64,000 bases of DNA from Lepisosteus oculatus (lineage: Eukaryota; Chordata; Actinopteri; Semionotiformes; Lepisosteidae). Both the position numbers and the translations under genes were made by a program. The DNA is taken from positions 3,419,284 through 3,483,283 of the forward strand of contig NC_090712.1 of assembly GCF_040954835.1 (NCBI RefSeq), written 5' to 3'. The notes beneath the pieces are model-generated. The model did not search any database. It was given only the letters and a program-made list of their open reading frames with translations, and had not been told where the DNA came from. How positions within the stretch are numbered: position 1 is the first letter of the stretch; every line of letters starts with the position of its first letter. Shown here piece by piece: positions 29,801 to 39,870 of the stretch.

Positions 29801-32800
29801 TAATTGCAACCTCTGCAAGTCGCTTGGAACATCAAAAACATCGGCCTATTAAGTTATAGTAATAAATCTTTAGTGCCACGCCCAGTAAACCAGGGCTTCA
29901 ATACTGATGAGTTAAACTGGGAATTAATCGTCCACTCACCTGGTAGTACGATTTGATCTGGCGCACTAGTATAGACAAATTTTGTATCCTGAGAGTCGTA
30001 TCGTTGTTCACTTTCTTGTTTGTTCTTTGAACAGAAGCATTAAGATTTCTGAAAGAAGAAAGATGGTCAGTATTAACACAATATAATTTCACTACAGTTG
30101 TTGAACAGAGATGAATTTTTTTTTTTATTTAAAATAGGGGAAGAAGGAAACTTCCATAGGATCTTTCTGTGCAAATAACACTTTGACAACATTTTACCTT
30201 AACCTGAAACCAATGTTAAAACAAGCATGGCCTTTACATCAACATTTTGAGGACACCAAAGAAAAGACAGACGCGAGTTACAGTAAAAGGAAATGAGATC
30301 AGGAAAACAACAGCAAGAATGAGATTTATTTTAATTTATGCAAGTCATTATGTCCAATTTCAATTAAGCTCGGATCATAATGAATCCATATTCATTACAG
30401 ATAGCTTCAGATGGGTCTCTAAATGACAGAACGCATGTCAGGAAGGTTAATGAACAGTTAGCTAATTTTGTCATCTCCCATTATGGCCTAAAAACCATGT
30501 TAAAGCCTTCCCAATCACTGGCCAGACTTACACCAAGGAGCTGGAGCTGTTGTAACAGCACACTTACAGCACTTTTGCTGAACAGCTATCCCATTGCCAA
30601 ATGGAACTCCACACTTGAAACATGGTGTCACTTAAGCAATCCAAATGTAAAAAGTGTTTCCAGAAGTCTCATCTTGATTCTGCTGTGGAACAAACCAGTA
30701 CATTTTGTTCTGAACCGGGTGCGGCAAGCAGTGAACCAAAAACCCATTGATATTCCTTTTTTTAGTTAAGATTACAAATTAAATAAAAATGCAAAATTAA
30801 GAAAATATACATGGATAACAAAATCATGTTACATGGATTTATGCAGGATAAATATTTACTCTTTAAAAAATGTTGTTTTGAACAATATAACGATGCACAA
30901 GCTGAAAAATTCAAGGTGATTTGATGTTTGTTATCCGAGGTCTGAGCTGAGAAGTAATGAAAACCACATTTTTGGAGGGATTGAAAATCTATTACTCTGA
31001 CAGTTTTAATACCAGTGCCCTCAAAATACTCCTAGATAAAGACACATAAAAAAGTCTGATTAAAAGACACAGGGCATGGACAGATGGCTGTTTTTAGTTA
31101 TAGGCTCTGACCTAATTTTGTACTGGAGCAAATCTGGTGAGCCAACGTTTCTGTTCGGAGCGAAGGGAATGTTTTGAACAGCAAAGCTGTGGGAGTGGGA
31201 GTAGCGGAGCACATTTTCGTGGTGAACCAGGATATTTTGGACCGCATGGCCACTCATTTCTATTGATCCAGCATAGTGCTTTTTGTTTCTTTGGAAAAAC
31301 CAAATAGGCCAGCATCACAGCTATTGTGAAAGCTGTACTGGAAGAGCATCTGTGTTACATTTTAAACAAGGTTATCTTTGAAGCCACGAAGGACCCCTCT
31401 CTGTATCTGGCATATTTTAATATCACCGCTCTGTTATTGCTTTAAAGTTTCATTTATTCTCTCATGAACTCTTACTGGACCAGTCTCTCCTCCGTGCTTG
31501 AGTGTATGCAGTAAATGTTTAGATCGGTTCTCAGATGCTCTTATCTGATTTAGGCACAGACCTCTATCAAAGGTACCAAAAACACCAACTCACATCTGTA
31601 AAACTTAGGAGTGTATGCAATAAAGAGCTTCTTACTGGCATACTGTATGGCCTACTGTGCTGCACTAGACTTTCCAAATTATACAATTTATTGTACAATT
31701 TAGCGTTTAATGTAAATAACAAAAAATAAAGCAGAAGAAGCTAAATGATGATCATTTTCCAGCACGACAGGCTCTGTCCCGAGCCTTGACGGGTTCCACA
31801 GCAGTTTGCAAACCTGGGGTGCCTTGTCTGAGATTGGCTTCTTCCCTCTCCCTACAGTCGGAAACTCTCCATCAAGTCTGTGGGTTGTAATTCAAAGCTT
31901 TGCAAGAGGCCTGCAGTTTTGACTTAATCAGGGCCTCTGACTTGCTCCACACTCTTTAATACTCCGGCAAGTTAACTTGTAACACATTAATGTCACCCTA
32001 TGACTGAAAACGCTTTACTCTCACTGCTCTGCCCCCACCAAAAACTATCTTTTTATAGTGTTGCAAATCAGGAACAAGGGTCTTTTTTCCCTGCAGTTTG
32101 AATAGATACAGTCACGTGAATCGCAAATCACTGCCTTTATTGAAGATGCACAGCAGGGGATCATTGTAATTAAATTTAATTAAATACCAGAGAATAAAAT
32201 GAACCCCCCCATCGATGAAGACAGTTAGTTAAAAGAAAGAGTTGTCTATGAATGCTAATTAGGATATCTCCTCGATATGAGGTCACAATCCAATAAATGT
32301 AAACCTTAAACCTTGCACGGTGCTCGTTTTTCAACGGATATCAATGAGCATTAAAGCCCTGTGCAGCTGAATAGGACCCTTTGTAAGGTGGAAAATGAAA
32401 ATGCTTCACTGACAAAATAGCCCAGCAAAATAGGCTGAATCTGTGAAGAAGTCAATAGGCAGCACAGCAGTAAAACACAGCCTAGAGCATTTTTACATTT
32501 ATGAGTAACCTACTTATGACAAGTTGCATCAATTTCAGTTGAACTAAAAGATGGCTATTGTGTGAGACAGGGGATTGTGAGTACAGAACAATCCAAATAT
32601 GTCGCTAGAGAAATCAGTCCAGTGTAGATAAAAAAAATGATCAAATAATGGCACTGGATATGCAACTAAAAAAAAAAAAATAAATTACACCAGTGCAAAC
32701 CAGATGCACGTGCTAGTCCTGAGAGCACAATTACACTGGACACTGGCTTCTGACCAGGGAGTCTCTTACAATGCAACTGTTGCTGGACAGTCACAAGTGA

Positions 32801-35800
32801 AGAGAGAAGGCTCCCAGGGGAGTCAGAGCAACCCAAATGTAACGGATCCTCTCCTCCTGCACGTGCCATAGCTAAATGAGACATAAGGCCTGCTGTGCGA
32901 ATGGCGCTCTGCTGGAACAGCAAAACAGAACAGAGAAGGGAACCACAGTGCCAGCGTGCATACTGTAGAAGAGATCCGATATTTCGGTTCTGCCGTCATA
33001 AACAAGAAGAGTGATATCCCCCAGAATAAAACATAAAGAAAAGAAACTTAATAGCGTTGTGTAGTAGTGTAAATGTTCAGCCCTGTCAAATGAAAAATGG
33101 CAGGAGTCAAAGCCGCTGCATCTCAAGAGGAGAGTTTTAAAAGTGTTTAATACCTTCACTCTCGTGCTCTACGAGCCACTTAAACATTTTGTTTCATGTA
33201 GTTTAATTTAGCACCAGCTAAACAAAGTATTTGCCTCAACAGCATGCTGAAAACGTTGAGACGAGGGTTATTAGGTGTTGTTTTTTTGGTTCACAACATA
33301 CTGGCTGCAAAAACTTCAGCTACAGAATACAACAGTGCTGTACCACAGGGGCGAAGCACGTATGTAAAAATGACATGGCTAGCATGGTTCGTCACATTCA
33401 GGGTCAACAGCAACACATGCTCTCAAGATCTCACAGGCAATGACTGAAAACAAAGCACAGCAACTGCCAAGCAAGTGCTAATTTAATCACAAATTACCTA
33501 AAACAGGATACAAAGGTAAAAAATACATAATTAAGAAAAAGGCTTCACTGGAGTTCTGGTAGCTATAGCACAGTATAGAGGCCTGTTAACCTCCTGTTGG
33601 ACTCTGAGGCCTTTCATCTGCCCAGATAAGGATCACCAACAAGGATTCTGACAAGCACACACAAGGAACTCTCCAAGAATTCAAGGAATTTTGACATGGA
33701 GCTTAAAAACATAGAAACATTTTTAAAGAAATTGTACATTTATGTTGGCACTGGGCTCTGTAAAACACTAAAATAAAAATGTAAACAAATGGAAGACAAT
33801 ATTTAGGCCAAGAAGTCACAAAAAAACAACCGATGGATTAATTGCTCTGCCAAATTTTAGCCAGGACTGTACAGCAATCCTTTTGGGTGTTTTGAAATTA
33901 ATATTTGAGAGAGACTGATGAATAACAGCATACAAATCAGATGGATTGAGGCCACATTCTGCTGCATGACTTCACAGGTAACGAAGGAGGTATTTATAAT
34001 GGAGATGGAATAAACTATACTGTACAACAGCTGAGAACATCATTTAATAATTAATCCACATTACATAAACATTCATACAATGAAGTTTTAAAATTCATAT
34101 AGTGGAACTTGCAGGGAATACAAACATTTCAACATGGTAAATATTAGAAGGAAACATTTTATACTGTTAATTGTTTAATCAAGTCCACATGAAAACAAAA
34201 CAGACCTAATCTAACTTAAATATGTGCTTTAAAACTGTCACATAATTATAATACAAAGCTTACAATATGCTGGACATAATAGGGTTGACTATTTAATGCA
34301 CATCAGCAAAAATTAAGATGTCAAAAAGTTCTCTATTTGGGGGGGGAGGGGGGGGGGGGGGTCAGGATTAATGGGAAGTAAGTTCTGACAACATTTCAAA
34401 CCAAAGCACAAAAACTAGCAATAAAGTCCCAGTATTAAGGGCTCTCACAACAATCTGCTTAATAAAGACCCTCCCTCTGCAAACCGACAGCTCTCCACCA
34501 TTTAGTTCCTGAGTCCTGCCTGACTGACACACTGACCGACATTATCAGAACTGGAATCTGATAGCTTAATGGCCACAGCATGCCTTAGCCTCAGCTCTCC
34601 ACATCATCTCCTGCCATCTGTGCATGTTTCAGTGTAAACCATTAACTAATCCAAGAGGGTTTCCCAATCCCCAGGAAGGCTGCAAGCTGTAGTGCTTCCC
34701 TTGTTTCAGACAGCGTGACAGGACGCCAAGATGACCAGAGAACATACACAATCCCACACTTCCTTTTTCAAAAGCAGAAAACACAGCACTGTGCTTGTCC
34801 TTCGACCTGTCTTCATGAGATCGCCATGGCAGGGTGAACAGTGGTCCATTAAATATCTTTCAAACTCAAAAGCTCTTGTCCCCTTCTGCGGGCTATGACA
34901 GGCTTGAATGCTTCAATGACTAGCTCCTCTAGACCGACCCTACCGCTGCACCACATGGGTGATAATTAGATGTCAGACAGTACATTATACAGGTTTGCTT
35001 AAGGTCTCTAGCTGTCCCCTTTCAGCTGTTCGGATTGAAATATTGCCAGCGTGCTGTACAGCAGGAGGAGAATGGATAAGATGAAAGAGACAGATACCTC
35101 TTGTACTCTTAAGTCTCTGCACCTCCCGCCACATACAGCGCAATTTTCTGACAGTGATGAGTGCCCTGGTTGTAAACGAACTGTCGTTTAAGCTCTAAAT
35201 TGATTTGTACGATCAATCCTTTACCCATTTTTCTTGATAATCACCCAGCTTGTCAAAAGCTGGGACAGGAGACCCTCCATGAGACAGGGTTCTCCAATCC
35301 CAATGTCAGTATTGATTTCCGAATGAAAAAACTCCCTTTATCGCCATGAACTACCGTCCCCAATAACCATAACTCAGTGCCGTTTAAGAAAACAACAAAG
35401 GCGGCCACGCCTTATCGTGCACGACTAATTTGCTTTACAAATTACCCGGCAGTAAATCAGTTTCATTATGTTTAATATACACAGCTATACACAGTCTCCA
35501 AAGCGTACATTCCCAGCTATTCAGGCATTCATGTGGTTTGTTTTCGTCTCTTCTCAAGCACACTGTGACACTATGAACTGGTCATTTACTTAGGGCTCGG
35601 GGAATCAAAAATTGAAAACAAAACAGGGTCTCAGAAATAAAGACTTCATCTGGAAAGACCTTCAACAGAGATTTTCAACTGGAAAGCTGTGTTCCAAGTG
35701 AAAATATGACCCATGTGTACTTAAGGCTCCACAGGACAAAGAAGTACTTCATGAGTAAGTTTGACAAGGCATCCTCTGTTGTTCAGCTGTAGACTGAATA

Positions 35801-38800
35801 CCATGATTTACTCAGGAACCACTGCAGAGACTAACAGCGACAGATGTCATCACAGTCTCAGAAAAGACAGGCGAAGACTTATGTTGTTTGAAGAGATGCC
35901 TACCAGAGTTTTGGCTGACTCCACACAGAAATTTTTCTCAAAAACTAAAGCAAGACAAAATGTGCTGCTCTCAGTCTATAGGTATATATTTTTATTATAA
36001 CAGGCAGAAAATGAAAAAGGGTACTCAGGTTGTTGATATTTTTTAAACTTGTGCTATCTGTTAAAGATGGAACCACAGTCTTACTCATTTGGCGCAGATC
36101 AAGGCAAAAAAGCGTGGGAGACCCTTTAGCAGAAAATAATTATAAAACACTGGAATTTAAATTTCTGGTATCTTACAAATGCTATGCGCAAGCTTTAGAT
36201 GATTCTGGCACTGTAATCACATTTTTAACAAGAAACAGTAACCCCTTTAAAATGATCAATAATAAGCAATTAGCAGACAACCACTGAGTCATCACATTAC
36301 AAAGCCTTGACTGTCTCTAGGAATTTAGAAGTGTTGAGCTCTAGAAGACAGAAGTACAAATTAAGATTTCCTGAAGCCCGCGGGTCAGCATTAGTTTACA
36401 GTTTTATCAGACCCTGATCTTACTTCTAGAACCAGGCCAGAAGTCTTAGTTTGCAAAGCTAATGATTTTAAGGCAATTATAGGGCACGACTGATGGTGAC
36501 AAAACTGACACTCTCACCATGGTGCTAAACGAACAGTGTTGATACCGCAATACACAATGTACTTTATGTATCAACATATCAGTCACTTTCTCTAAACTGT
36601 TTCAAATCTAGACTCAAAACCTTCTTCTTTAGAAGGGCCTTCACTTAACTGTTATGTTCCCCTTTACTCCTACCGTATTCAGTACCCCCATCTACAGTCT
36701 CCTCTCATTGGGCCTTTATATTGTACATAACTTGTGTTTTGTTTTTTTGGTGTTGTCGTTCTGTAAAGTGCTTTGAGAAGCCACCTTTAAAGGTGCTATA
36801 TAAAATGAAGCTTATTATTATTACCACAATACCAGCCCATTTATTAGCACGTACAGTGTCTCACCTGATTGAGAGACAACTTTAAAAAGGATCAGTCTGT
36901 TCAGTTTAAGTACCAGCAAGTGATGATCTTCAAAAGTAACAAAATGTTTATCTTAGTCTTTTTTTTTTACTGTACTGCTCAGCTAAAATGAGGAAAACAG
37001 CCAAGGACGAGAAGGTTTCGGAAGATATTATGGGCCAAGTAAGACTCCCACGAGCCAAACAGGGCTTCCTGACTGTCCTACAGAGGCTGCAGCCAAGAAA
37101 GAAAAAAACAATTTGGCTGACAAAAAATGAATCCCTAACAATGAATTATTCCAATCATTTACTGGAGGAAAGAAACACATACATGTTCCCAACAAAATGT
37201 CAAAACAGAGTATTTCCACTGATATCCTGCCTGTGGTGCCCTGGGATTTGTGGCTCTGTCCTCGGCTGACGGGCACAGGTCACCCAGGGTTCACCCTGTC
37301 CTCTAACCAACTTACAATAATGCAACACTGGACCCACCAGCCAAAAGCTACCAGTAAACAAGGACAGTGTGCTTGGGGCTGCTAGCTAAGGAACAACACA
37401 CTTTCCAGTACAAGACAGCTATGAGCCACCAGCCGCCAGAGCAGCCGTCGGCCAAGTTCAGTCCAACAGTTAAGATGGCCTAGTGGGCACAGAGCACCGC
37501 TGGGTCTCAAAACCACTGCACTGCTAAACCCTAGTGCTTAGTGCTGGCAGACCTCAGGCCTCTCCTGATAAGCAGGTTTCGAGCAAACTACGTGGATGTG
37601 CATTTACAAATGAGAAAACAGAAGGCACTTTGTTGAGGTGTCTGGAACAAACTCCCCAGTCATGTTGTTGAGGCCGGTATCCCGACTCTCTTCAGCTGGA
37701 TGAGATTCTCTGTATCAATTAGCTACTGACAACTGAACTGGCTAGACGGGTCAAACAGTGCCTTCTTGTTTGTAACCATCCTCATGTACAGGAGGTTTTC
37801 AACATTTTGCTCAGACCACGACTGGGAGACCTATCAAGCCTGACCTTCTCTCCTGTCTGTGCCGTGAAACGGCCGCTCATTCGCCCAGCCTAAGGTCCCC
37901 ATTCATCTGTACTTGACAACGGCAGACACCTTGACATCATCTTCAAAGGCACGGTCGTACGAAATTGATTTTAAAATCCCTTCGGTGTGCGAACATCTCT
38001 TGGTGTTCCTATTGATGTGTGGTCTCTTATGGCAGCTGGAACCCACAAAAAACGCAAGGCGATTCAAAAACAACGAAAATGCCAATATCTTTCAGCGACT
38101 CCCCCCGCCTCACCCCCTCAGTTCCTCTTCGGCCAATTGCATCCGAAAATGTAAAAAAGAAATCGCCATTGTGAGTCAGGAAGCGCCGCATAACGCAGAA
38201 TGCATCCTGCTCCCTGTACGAGCACACAGATCCCACACACACACGCATGCATGCACACACAGGACAGCGCTTCCTTTAGCGTGCAGATGACAGTTCGCCT
38301 GACCGCCCGAGTCCCAGCCTCCCCGCCCGCCGGCTCTGATCCCGGTGCCGAAAACCGGATCGCCCCGGGCGTCCGCGGGAAACATGGGCGGGGGCCACGC
38401 AGGACACCCGTTTGCACCACCGTGCTGCACAGCCCCCTTCGGCACCGACATCTGCCCTTTCAAAAACAGCCTACAGCCGACAGCACGGCTCCCTAGGCGC
38501 CGGGGGTTTACCATCCCTGCCCGTTTCAGGCCATGCAGGGGAGAAGCACACCGTCGCCAATTGCCATGTTTAATACCGCGCTGTAGCGGTGAGCACACAT
38601 CCACACAGCCCCGGGAGGTGGGGGGGGGGGATACTTACATCTGGAGCATGATCTCGTTTAAATAGACGCCGTCCACTAGCTGTACATACTCCGCAAGGCA
38701 CCCGCCGTCTTTCCCAGATAGGAGCCCGAACGTTTTGACCTGAAGCGCGCAAGCAAAGGTAATTGTTAAAAAAAATAAAAAATAAAAGAGGATAAGTGCC

Positions 38801-38906
38801 CGAGAAGGGAAATGCCATGAGGCTAAGAAAGGGGAGACCTTACCCAAGTCACCAACGGCGTGCGCATGAACTGCTCCAGCAAGGGCGTGAATACTTCGCT
38901 TTCCAT
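2639..38906 (-). CDS. ccdc88a: ccdc88a-like gene (girdin family), 5' eight coding exons, partial
   Basis: Eight exons joined on the minus strand give an uninterrupted 797-nt frame (residues 1-265 plus two bases); every intron is GT-AG and all phases agree. The order is: N-terminal HOOK (calponin-homology-like) domain over roughly residues 1-170, a linker, then the start of the long coiled coil ([20 protein letters not shown], residues 242-261). Motifs shared with human CCDC88A from memory include [36 protein letters not shown] and [14 protein letters not shown]. Known for the family: girdin is a large (about 1,870-residue) cytoplasmic scaffold that binds actin and microtubule/dynein machinery and modulates G-alpha-i; its HOOK domain contacts dynein light intermediate chain. 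Only the first seventh or so of the protein is here; the rest lies before position 1. The start ATG has a good context (G at -3, G at +4). It is closer to CCDC88A than to CCDC88C or CCDC88B, but exons 2 and 8 are divergent, so an extra paralogue is possible. Confidence 0.93.
2809..4095 (-). other. ccdc88a-like intron 7
   Basis: Bounded by exon 8's acceptor and exon 7's donor. It contains a short CATA microsatellite near 2993-3008 and nothing else that I can identify. Confidence 0.85.
4096..4236 (-). CDS. ccdc88a: ccdc88a-like exon 7 (residues 163-209)
   Basis: 141 nt in phase 0, acceptor TTTTGAAG and donor GTACAG. It encodes [19 protein letters not shown], then [17 protein letters not shown]. 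The [11 protein letters not shown] block is one of the strongest CCDC88 signatures. It is separated from exon 6 by only 165 bp. Confidence 0.96.
4402..4485 (-). CDS. ccdc88a: ccdc88a-like exon 6 (residues 135-162)
   Basis: 84 nt in phase 0, acceptor TTTTCAG and donor GTATGC. It encodes [20 protein letters not shown] then AIAAHIQE, nearly identical to CCDC88A. This is the last helical part of the HOOK domain. Confidence 0.96.
4486..6287 (-). other. ccdc88a-like intron 5
   Basis: 1.8 kb between exons 5 and 6. I see no coding potential or recognisable repeat. Confidence 0.8.
6288..6346 (-). CDS. ccdc88a: ccdc88a-like exon 5 (residues 115-134)
   Basis: A short 59-nt exon between acceptor TTTTACAG and donor GTGAGA. 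It encodes [20 protein letters not shown], including the six-leucine run and GCAVQ typical of the HOOK domain in this family. Confidence 0.95.
6347..13523 (-). other. ccdc88a-like intron 4
   Basis: 7.2 kb intron, mostly unique-looking AT-rich sequence. A decayed tRNA-type SINE lies at about 12935-13087. The patch at 7295-7365 is less AT-biased and is a weak candidate for conserved non-coding sequence. The 129-codon open frame at 9361-9750 has no recognisable family and is probably chance. Confidence 0.8.
12935..13087 (-). mobile_element. decayed tRNA-derived SINE
   Basis: Read on the minus strand there is a tRNA-like head (GGTGGCAAAG... with B-box GGTTTGAGTC), then GCTGTTGTACC, a decayed 'gagcaaggtac' stretch and ATCCAGCTGTATGAATGAA. 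These blocks appear in the same order at 29650-29845 and in part at 63385-63500. The 3' end is not clear. Confidence 0.6.
13524..13593 (-). CDS. ccdc88a: ccdc88a-like exon 4 (residues 92-114)
   Basis: Acceptor TTTTTCTAG, donor GTAGGT, 70 nt. It encodes [18 protein letters not shown] then KNPLS and one base of a split Gly codon. It matches the girdin segment [18 protein letters not shown]. Confidence 0.96.
16370..16445 (-). mobile_element. possible tRNA-derived SINE head
   Basis: The minus strand reads TCTGTGGTATAGTGGGTAAGA, resembling the 5' end and A-box of a tRNA. No good B-box or tail follows, so this is a weak call. Confidence 0.3.
17255..17365 (+). mobile_element. LINE (CR1/L2-like) 3' fragment
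   Basis: The text 'gagagtctggaacaatctac' followed by '...ggctggatgaaatcct' is the same module found at 37630-37760 (plus) and 41225-41345 (minus). Translated it gives RVWNNLP, the common C-terminal end of CR1/L2-type reverse-transcriptase frames. Frame broken. Confidence 0.6.
19976..19995. repeat. perfect 20-bp palindrome
   Basis: GAATAGTCTATAGACTATTC equals its own reverse complement over all 20 bases. No mobile-element context is visible. Confidence 0.95.
20804..20864. repeat. two-copy direct repeat, period 34 bp
   Basis: A 27-bp unit beginning ATTACCGATTTACTTCAAGC occurs at 20804-20830 and again, identical, at 20838-20864. It looks like a recent local duplication. Confidence 0.95.
22275..22450 (+). 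mobile_element. fish SINE remnant ('ccatgttcttccc' family)
   Basis: It holds the ordered blocks 'cagcgatgctgccttacagctc', 'ccatgttcttcccacatctg' and 'ggtgctccagtttccc...ccaaagatg'. The same blocks occur at 45186-45487 and 50885-51250. It is diverged and its 3' end is missing. Confidence 0.7.
29650..29845 (+). mobile_element. decayed tRNA-derived SINE
   Basis: A tRNA-like head 'gtctctggactcgcgactgg', B-box-like 'gggctcaaatccc', 'gctgctgtacc', and a 3' end 'cctctgcaagtcgcttgga'. The last matches the 'taagtcgctttggataaaagcg' tail common in fish SINEs. It looks like the same family as 12935-13087. Confidence 0.7.
29940..30048 (-). CDS. ccdc88a: ccdc88a-like exon 3 (residues 55-91)
   Basis: The acceptor TTCTTTCAG and donor GTGAGT bracket a 109-nt exon. 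The split codon gives I, then [16 protein letters not shown], then [18 protein letters not shown]. This is a strongly conserved HOOK-domain exon; the [12 protein letters not shown] block is diagnostic of the CCDC88 family. Confidence 0.96.
34339..34361 (+). repeat. poly-G tract
   Basis: Twenty-two guanines broken by a single A at 34347. It could form a G-quadruplex on the plus strand (the non-transcribed strand would be C-rich for the minus-strand gene). Homopolymer length is often unreliable in assemblies. Confidence 0.9.
36600..36830 (+). mobile_element. LINE 3' tail (L2-like)
   Basis: It ends with 'ctgtaaagtgctttgagaag', then 'aaaggtgctatataaaatgaa' and an ATT repeat. This 'cttt(g)...gctatataa' stem region plus short-repeat tail is typical of L2-clade LINEs and is also borrowed by the 5S SINE family found elsewhere in the window. 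No coding part remains. Confidence 0.65.
37630..37760 (+). mobile_element. LINE (CR1/L2-like) 3' fragment
   Basis: 'gaggtgtctggaacaaactcc', 'catgttgttgagg', 'cagctggatgagattctc', 'atcaattagctactgacaac' and 'ggctagacgggtcaaacagtg' appear in order. This is the longest of the three copies of this module in the window (others 17255-17365 and 41225-41345). Confidence 0.7.
38230..38260. repeat. CA-type microsatellite
   Basis: A short run of 'cacacacacacgcatgcatgcacacaca' type, interrupted by GCATGCATG. Confidence 0.85.
38639..38739 (-). CDS. ccdc88a: ccdc88a-like exon 2 (residues 22-54)
   Basis: The acceptor CTTCAG is followed by VKTFG, then [17 protein letters not shown], ending two bases into a codon at the donor GTAAGT. 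It is part of the HOOK domain. The middle ([11 protein letters not shown]) differs clearly from the mammalian CCDC88A sequence, the most divergent stretch among the first seven exons. The donor is followed on the transcript strand by a run of ten C. Confidence 0.95.
38844..38906 (-). CDS. ccdc88a: ccdc88a-like exon 1 (start codon, residues 1-21)
   Basis: The reverse complement reads [14 protein letters not shown] then TPLVTW, followed directly by the donor GTAAGG (phase 0). This is close to the girdin N-terminus ([20 protein letters not shown]) and unlike the daple start. It opens the HOOK domain. The ATG complements 38904-38906. Confidence 0.95.
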
Positions 38907-38979
38907 GTCGGAGTGTGCGATCCCCCCACAACAACGGCAACAGAAAATAACAATAACACAAGGATTGTTGTGTAGTATT

Positions 38980-39003
38980 TTAGGACGGGCGTCCTCGTCT
39001 CAT
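38980..39003 (-). other. possible uORF in the ccdc88a-like leader
   Basis: On the minus strand ATG AGA CGA GGA CGC CCG TCC TAA lies 73 bases before the main ATG. It matters only if the transcript begins above 39003. Confidence 0.35.
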
Positions 39004-39870
39004 CCGATGAAGGACAAAAAAATATATAGATCCTTTATTTAGGCGCTGTTCCGGCTCTGGGCGGTAGAAGTGAGGGCAACCGTGCCATCGAGCTCCGGTC
39101 CGAGAGGAGAGAAATCAGGAAAAATAAACATCCAAACATTTCTTAAGATCCGGCTTGGACGGAGGAAGGTGAAAGGGTTCCAGACCCAGAAAGCCACGCT
39201 GTCCGTGACGAGGGAGGCAGGTTTGTGCGAGTTGAGCTATATTGTTAAGATCCCGGTCTGTGCTGGAGGGGGTCTAACGCCAATTTCACCAAAAGCAGGG
39301 GAAAAAAATTCCCCTACAGTCCTGCGTCTCAACGGGGGGCTGAACGGAAATACAAATTCTTACGTACGGTCATGTCCCCCCTGCTCCTCCAAAAAAATAT
39401 ATTTTAAAAAAACCAACTTGAATTACGGATTTAAAAAAACACAATCCTCATTGAGCCCTCTTCTTCAGGAAAGGGTAAAAAAAAATCACAAGGAGCGGAC
39501 GGTTACCTCTTTAACACGCCCGCCACAGAATGATGTTGGGTTTTTTTTTTCTTTTAGGAAAAACTGTGCCGTTAATTAGAAAATTACGACGGTTTTTAAT
39601 CGGTAAAAGCGGTCCGCGCGGCGACGTCCTGTACGCGTCAAGGCTCCCCGTGAGCTGCCTGTACAGCAGCACGCGCTGCTCGCTCTCCCGGCTGCCAAGT
39701 AACGGCCGCGAGCTGCCAGTCGGGGACGCGAAGAGCCGAAGCACCACCCCTCCCTCCCGGCCAGTCTCACTGTCTCCCTCCCTCTCTGTCTGTCTCCGTC
39801 TCCCCGAGCCTGCGGGGGGCACTGATTTACCCGCACGAGACTCATCTACCTCCGCCAAAGCTCGCCGGGC

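Larger units (their letters stand above)
13594..29939 (-). other. ccdc88a-like intron 3
   Basis: The largest intron here, 16.3 kb. It contains a LINE 3' scrap (17255-17365), SINE remnants (22275-22450, 29650-29845, possibly 16370-16445), a 20-bp perfect palindrome (19976-19995) and a small tandem duplication (20804-20864). Otherwise it is AT-rich sequence without coding signal. Confidence 0.85.
30049..38638 (-). other. ccdc88a-like intron 2
   Basis: 8.6 kb. It contains a guanine-run tract (34339-34361), a LINE 3' tail (36600-36830), a second LINE scrap (37630-37760), a complex stretch at 35141-35400 that may be conserved non-coding sequence, and a CpG-rich 3' flank next to exon 2. The 129-codon frame at 30380-30769 has no recognisable homology. 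Confidence 0.85.
38290..39870 (-). promoter_or_regulatory. CpG-rich block with probable ccdc88a-like promoter
   Basis: CpG dinucleotides are dense at about 38290-38610 and 39590-39870 and raised between them, against an AT-rich, CpG-poor intron background. Exons 1 and 2 and the 104-bp intron 1 lie inside. The transcription start should be upstream (higher coordinates) of 38906, but I cannot place it. A TATATA-like stretch lies at 39021-39028, without proof of use. The 169-codon frame at 39070-39579 is probably just a consequence of the base composition. Confidence 0.6.

Noticed and set aside
30380..30769. 129-codon open frame inside intron 2
   Set aside because: Same reason; composition follows the AT-rich intron and no family is recognisable.
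38118..38604. Overlapping 100-142 codon frames near the CA microsatellite
   Set aside because: They are products of the GC-rich, CA-repeat sequence, with several mutually overlapping frames on both strands and no family resemblance.
39070..39579. 169-codon open frame on the plus strand in the CpG block
   Set aside because: It lies antisense to the probable leader of the ccdc88a-like gene, is poly-Lys/Asn rich around A-runs and shows no domain; low stop density explains it.
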